Below are positions 57,327 through 64,000 of a stretch of DNA of 64,000 bases, piece by piece; within the stretch, counting starts at the first letter, position 1; each line of letters opens with the position of its first letter. A model generated the notes under the pieces. That model was given only the letters and a program-made list of their open reading frames with translations, searched no databases and was not told the DNA's origin. Source of the stretch: Punica granatum (Eukaryota > Streptophyta > Magnoliopsida > Myrtales > Lythraceae). Made by a program: the position numbers and the translations under genes. The stretch is from the NCBI RefSeq assembly GCF_007655135.1, contig NC_045129.1, positions 28,707,122-28,771,121 on the forward strand, given 5' to 3'.

Positions 57327-58225
57327 TGGGTAAATTGCACTGGTGGTTCAAAATATTTTACAAATGTTTCATGATGATCTAAAAAGTTTTTTTCGCTACA
57401 TGATGGTACAAAATGTTTCAAAGTTGTTTCATGATGATACAAACCGTCAACTCGAGCTTGACGCCGTTAAGCCGACGCTGACGTGGCTACTACGTGTCAC
57501 CTCCTTGCTGACGTGGCTGAAAAATTTTAAATAATTCTAAAAATTTTAAAACTTTTAAAACTTTTAAAAATAATTTTAAATTTTAAAAACTTTTAAAAAT
57601 AATTTTAAACTTTTAATTTAAAATTAAAATTAAAATTTTAAAATAAATTTAATATTAAATTTAAAATAATTTTAATTTTAAATTTTAAATTTTTATAAAA
57701 TTATTTAAAATTATTTTTAAAAATAAAAAAAATTTAAAAAATTAAAATTTTTTAAAAATAATTTTAAAAATTTCAAAATTTTAAAATAATTTTTTATTTT
57801 TTTTCTAAATTTTTACTCTTTTTTGTTTTTTTTTATTATTTTTATATTTTTTTTAAAAAAAAATTAAATTTAAAATTTTTTAAAAATAATTTTAAAATTT
57901 TCAAAATTTTAAAATATTTTTTTATTTTTTTTCAATTTTTTTTTATTTTTTTGTATTTTTTAATTATTTTTTGTATTCTTTTGGACTTTTTAAAATTTTA
58001 TTTTGTCTTAAATGACGTGGCGCACTAAGATTGGTTCAACGTAACAAAAGTAACACATAGGATGCGCCACGTCAACAAAATATTAACGGCGTCAGGGCCA
58101 ATTGACGATTTGTACCATCATGAAACAATTTTGAAATATTTTGTACCATTATGTAGCGAAAAAAACTTTTTGGACAATCATGAAACATTTGTAAAATATT
58201 TTGGACCACCAGTACAATTTTCCCA
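57327..58225 (+). mobile_element. Long-TIR element M4
   Basis: The 899-bp element has arms of about 150 bp. The left arm starts TGGGTAAATTGCACTGGTGG and the right arm ends CCACCAGTACAATTTTCCCA. Inner arms match through TTTTACAAATGTTTCATGAT and GTTTCATGATG(G/A)TACAAA. The interior (57530-57990) is a near-pure A/T stretch of AAATTTTAAA-type repeats. The target duplication is unclear. There is no coding content. Confidence 0.8.
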
Positions 58226-59309
58226 ATCGGACTAATGACGTAAAGTCGGTTTAAAATCGGATTTTAATTATCGCGAAGTCAGGTCCAAACCCGTAGAACA
58301 TGATGAACACACGGGTCCAACGCCCATTTATGCAAAACACGCAACCCGACGTGACATCGAAAATCGAGAGGAGGTTCGTGTGCCTTGACTAGAGTTCGGC
58401 TTGATCTTCCCCGGTCACAGGCCAAGGCGGCCCGCGTTGCATTGATTGCATTTTAAAACCGTCTTCAAGCGCCCGAGCATCAAGCCAGGAACAAGAACGT
58501 GCATAAAATCGAAAACATCGGCCATCGGTGATTCACTACATGGCTTGAGTGCGACATGGAAAATCGAACTCAGGAAGACCCGATTTGACTTATTCTCGGC
58601 CCATTGGACTGCTTGAGTCTTATTGGCCCTTACTCATGTTCGACCTCATCCGATTTGCGAATTAGCTTATCGGGCCCCACGTGGGTCGAGATCCACGCAG
58701 AATCCCATGAGTCTATTCGGGCTGGTCCTCGGCCTTCAACAGGCCCAAGCCCATGAACCATGAATGTCCACATGATTTCACAAAACACGGTGAAAACGAG
58801 AGATTGGGACTAAGCGTGTATTAGTTTCGGGCCCCATCTATTTCGAGATGCATTTAATAAAATGGGGAGACATTGAACAGATACCTCGACTTTTCGAAAT
58901 CCTCATTTGTATTTACATAAGGGCCCTAGGCTTAATGCATACGAATCCAAAGTGAATAGAGAATCGAAATCGAAGTGGATAACGAATCCATACGAGACGG
59001 GCCGAACCCATTATGCCCCATGGGCCACTCCATGAGTGATGACAAATTGGATTGGACCAAGTCCACCAAAGCCCCATGAGCCATTCACAAAGCGAGGATG
59101 AAGTAAATTGGGACAAGCCCATTAAGCCCCATGGGCCATTCGCAAGTGAGAACAAAACGAATCAAGCCAAGCTCATCCGCCCTATAGCCCTCATCTCATG
59201 TAGCTTCATAGCCCATTTCCATTTCGATCCTTTCAGATTTTGTAATTAAAACTTAAATCGTGATAAATATGCGAAACCCAAATCCATGTGATAATTCAAC
59301 TAAAATGAG
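58226..59309 (+). other. R1 copy C interior, no gene seen
   Basis: Sequence with repeated CCCCATGGGCCA and GGCCCA blocks near 59010-59135 in about 70-bp spacing. The open frames at 58913-59155 minus and 59052-59249 plus are shadows of these repeats. Confidence 0.5.
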
Positions 59310-59610
59310 GCAAACTCCAGATAAGCTAAAGTACCGAAAGGGTGTGCAAGGATTTGCCCCGCATGTAACAAGAACCCCTTGAATTCGGAAGCATGGATTT
59401 CGCAGACCATTTGCCTTAGCAACGAAATGTGTCTCTTACCCCTAAACTTGAGCAACTCACCGCCATTGACTTTCGGGACATAAACAAGTAGTGACAATTC
59501 TTTTTCACGCGCTCATCTTTACGCCGATCATCGAAAAGGTGCATACTCCCAAGCCGTGTGACATGGCATGCAAGGGGACCCGACGATAAGAAATTCGGGT
59601 CTGCACACAC

Positions 59611-59625
59611 AAGATATAATACTAG
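59611..59625 (+). mobile_element. Helitron H2, 3' terminal piece
   Basis: AAGATATAATACTAG completes the H2 3' end whose hairpin is at about 49364-49381. It is followed by T at 59626. Confidence 0.55.
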
Positions 59626-60150
59626 TATATATGTAAAATTGACTCATATGATAATAAATGATCCATCATTAATGGAACAAAATTATTAAAATAATCTTTT
59701 ACAAGGATACAACTATAAATCTAATTTATATCATAAGATTAAAATTATTATAATATATCAAATTATGATAATATAAAAAATTTTAAATATTTGAAGTAAA
59801 TTACATCATTAATTTTATATTTAAAAAATATATAATTGAGTTTGTGTATATATGATAAATCTGTCTAATATATGTATGATAAATATAAATGTAATTACAG
59901 ACTGATTGAGAGATGTGAGTTATATATTTGTTAAATCATTTAAAATTAGTCTCATTTTATTAATTGATTATTTTGAAATTAATCATCAACCATATTTTAT
60001 TGTTAAGAAGTAAATAAGTTTTCGAAAAATTAGAATAATTTTATAAGAAATGTTATACAAATGTGCTAAAGCGAACATATACAATGCATGTATAGAATTT
60101 TCAAAACAATTGTGATCATATAAGAACATTCTTAAAATGTTATCCAGTAA
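59626..60150 (+). mobile_element. Helitron-like H3, left part
   Basis: The sequence is TATATATGTAAAATTGACTC followed by GATCCATCATTAATGG and TAAGATTAAAATTATTATAA, collinear with 47005-47420 of H1. It starts immediately after the H2 terminus. The 3' end was not identified. Confidence 0.6.
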
Positions 60151-63230
<3,080 letters not shown>

Positions 63231-63550
63231 AGGAAAATTTACTTAAAATGGCTGGTAATTTATTCGTTTTGTCAAATATATTATATATTTTTTTTGTCAA
63301 ATCTATCACATATTTACTATTTGCATCAAATTTATCCCGGTGTTATCTTTTCCGTTGACACCTAACGGCCGTGCTGACGTGGCGCCTACGTGGCAAGTGT
63401 GGCCCACTATCTCTCCACATGCCACGTCAGCACGACTGTTAAATATTGACAGAAAAGATAACGCCGGGATAGATTTGATGCAAAAAGTAAACCATGGGAT
63501 AGATTTGACAAAACAGGTAAATCATAAGCCATTTTAGATAAAAATTCCTA
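63231..63550 (-). mobile_element. MITE-like TIR element M2, relative of M1
   Basis: The ends are AGGAAAATTTACTTAAAATG and TTTTAGATAAAAATTCCT. The flanks ATTAAAA (63224-63230) and ATTAAAA (63551-63557) are a likely target duplication. The core GCCTACGTGGCAAGTGTGGC is the reverse complement of the M1 core, so the cores face opposite ways. Confidence 0.75.
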
Positions 63551-64000
63551 TTAAAAATGACTTTTGACAACTTATCCTTCTATAACTCCCCGATTTAATG
63601 AAATGCAAAAATGGATCAATGGTTATAGAGGATTGAGAAAGTCCACCATAATCCTTCGTAATTGTTTGTTTTTCTTTTGGGGCCAAATATGGATTTTTCA
63701 ATTCCCCATATCACCCCATGCCTCTGCATCCAAACAAGGCGTATAATTATAAGCCATTTTAGATTTGACAAAACAGGTAAATCATAAATCATTTTAGATA
63801 AAAATCCCTATTAAAAATGACTTTTGACAACTTATCCTTCTATAACTCCCCGATTTAATGAAATGCAAAAATGGATCTGTGGTTATAGAGGATTGAGAAA
63901 GTCCACCATAATCCTTCGTAATTGTTTGTTTTTCTTTTGGGGCCAAATATGGATTTTTCAATTCCCCATATCACCCCATGCCTCTGCATCCAAACAAGGC
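63515..64000 (+). repeat. Tandem duplication of about 260 bp
   Basis: CTATTAAAAATGACTTTTGA to CATCCAAACAAGGC occurs at 63549-63740 and again at 63808-64000. The duplicated unit includes the right end of M2. The second copy ends exactly at the window edge and may continue. Confidence 0.9.

Larger units (their letters stand above)
49382..59610 (+). mobile_element. R1 family, copy C, long form with nested insertions
   Basis: The copy begins TATCAGTATCCCATTCTAATC, matching the TGTCAGCACCCC start of copy B, and ends near GGGTCTGCACACAC. Without the nested copia (49805-55233) and TIR element (57327-58225) it would be about 3.9 kb. It carries a CT-rich stretch and regions rich in GGCCCA and AAATCGG, but no protein domain. 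It may be a large non-autonomous LTR-type derivative. The ends were not proven by a target duplication. Confidence 0.5.

Overview
This window is plant nuclear DNA, most likely from a flowering plant with eudicot-like AT-rich intergenic sequence. The evidence is two plant-type host genes, one with introns, surrounded by LINE, Ty3/gypsy, Ty1/copia, hAT, Helitron, SINE and MITE-like elements and an endogenous plant pararetrovirus. I cannot name the species.

Layout. 1-8230: a decayed LINE interrupted by a 6.8-kb Ty3/gypsy element (1033-7864; 789-bp LTRs; 5-bp target duplication GATAG). 8231-26600: gene-poor AT-rich DNA with SINE-like insertions, a diverged 2-kb duplication (10860-12750 and 13515-16160), copies of a large non-coding repeat family (called R1 here) and a 674-bp hAT element (20479-21152). 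26620-29504, minus strand: a six-exon homologue of the mitochondrial sulfhydryl oxidase ERV1/ALR. It has one in-frame stop in exon 2 and a SINE in intron 1. 29690-40734: an 11-kb nested block that begins 185 bp upstream of the ERV1 start codon. A hAT element is split by endogenous caulimovirid DNA, which has a deleted minus-strand arm facing a plus-strand arm of slightly more than one genome. The minus arm holds a second hAT element with a perfect 8-bp target duplication, and that hAT holds a MITE. 40735-45690: intergenic DNA with a Helitron 3' end, a foldback repeat and R1 copy B. 45695-46114, minus strand: a small secreted proline-rich protein gene with a TATA box. 47001-60150: tandem Helitrons. 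The second is split by R1 copy C, which itself holds a young Ty1/copia element (49805-55233; 696-bp LTRs; TSD GATTC) and a long-TIR element. 60150-64000: AT-rich DNA, a second copy of the MITE family and a 260-bp tandem duplication.

Function. Only the ERV1-like gene and the proline-rich protein gene look like host genes. They face the same way, are about 16 kb apart and have no evident functional link. The other coding capacity belongs to transposable elements and viral relics, all showing some break: a gag/pol frame change in the gypsy element, one nonsense codon in the copia polyprotein, and many stops and frameshifts in the pararetrovirus. The most unusual features are the single nonsense codon in an otherwise perfect ERV1 gene model, the insertion block at its promoter, and the readable order of nested insertions. 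All repeat comparisons were made by eye. Boundaries given as approximate are approximate.
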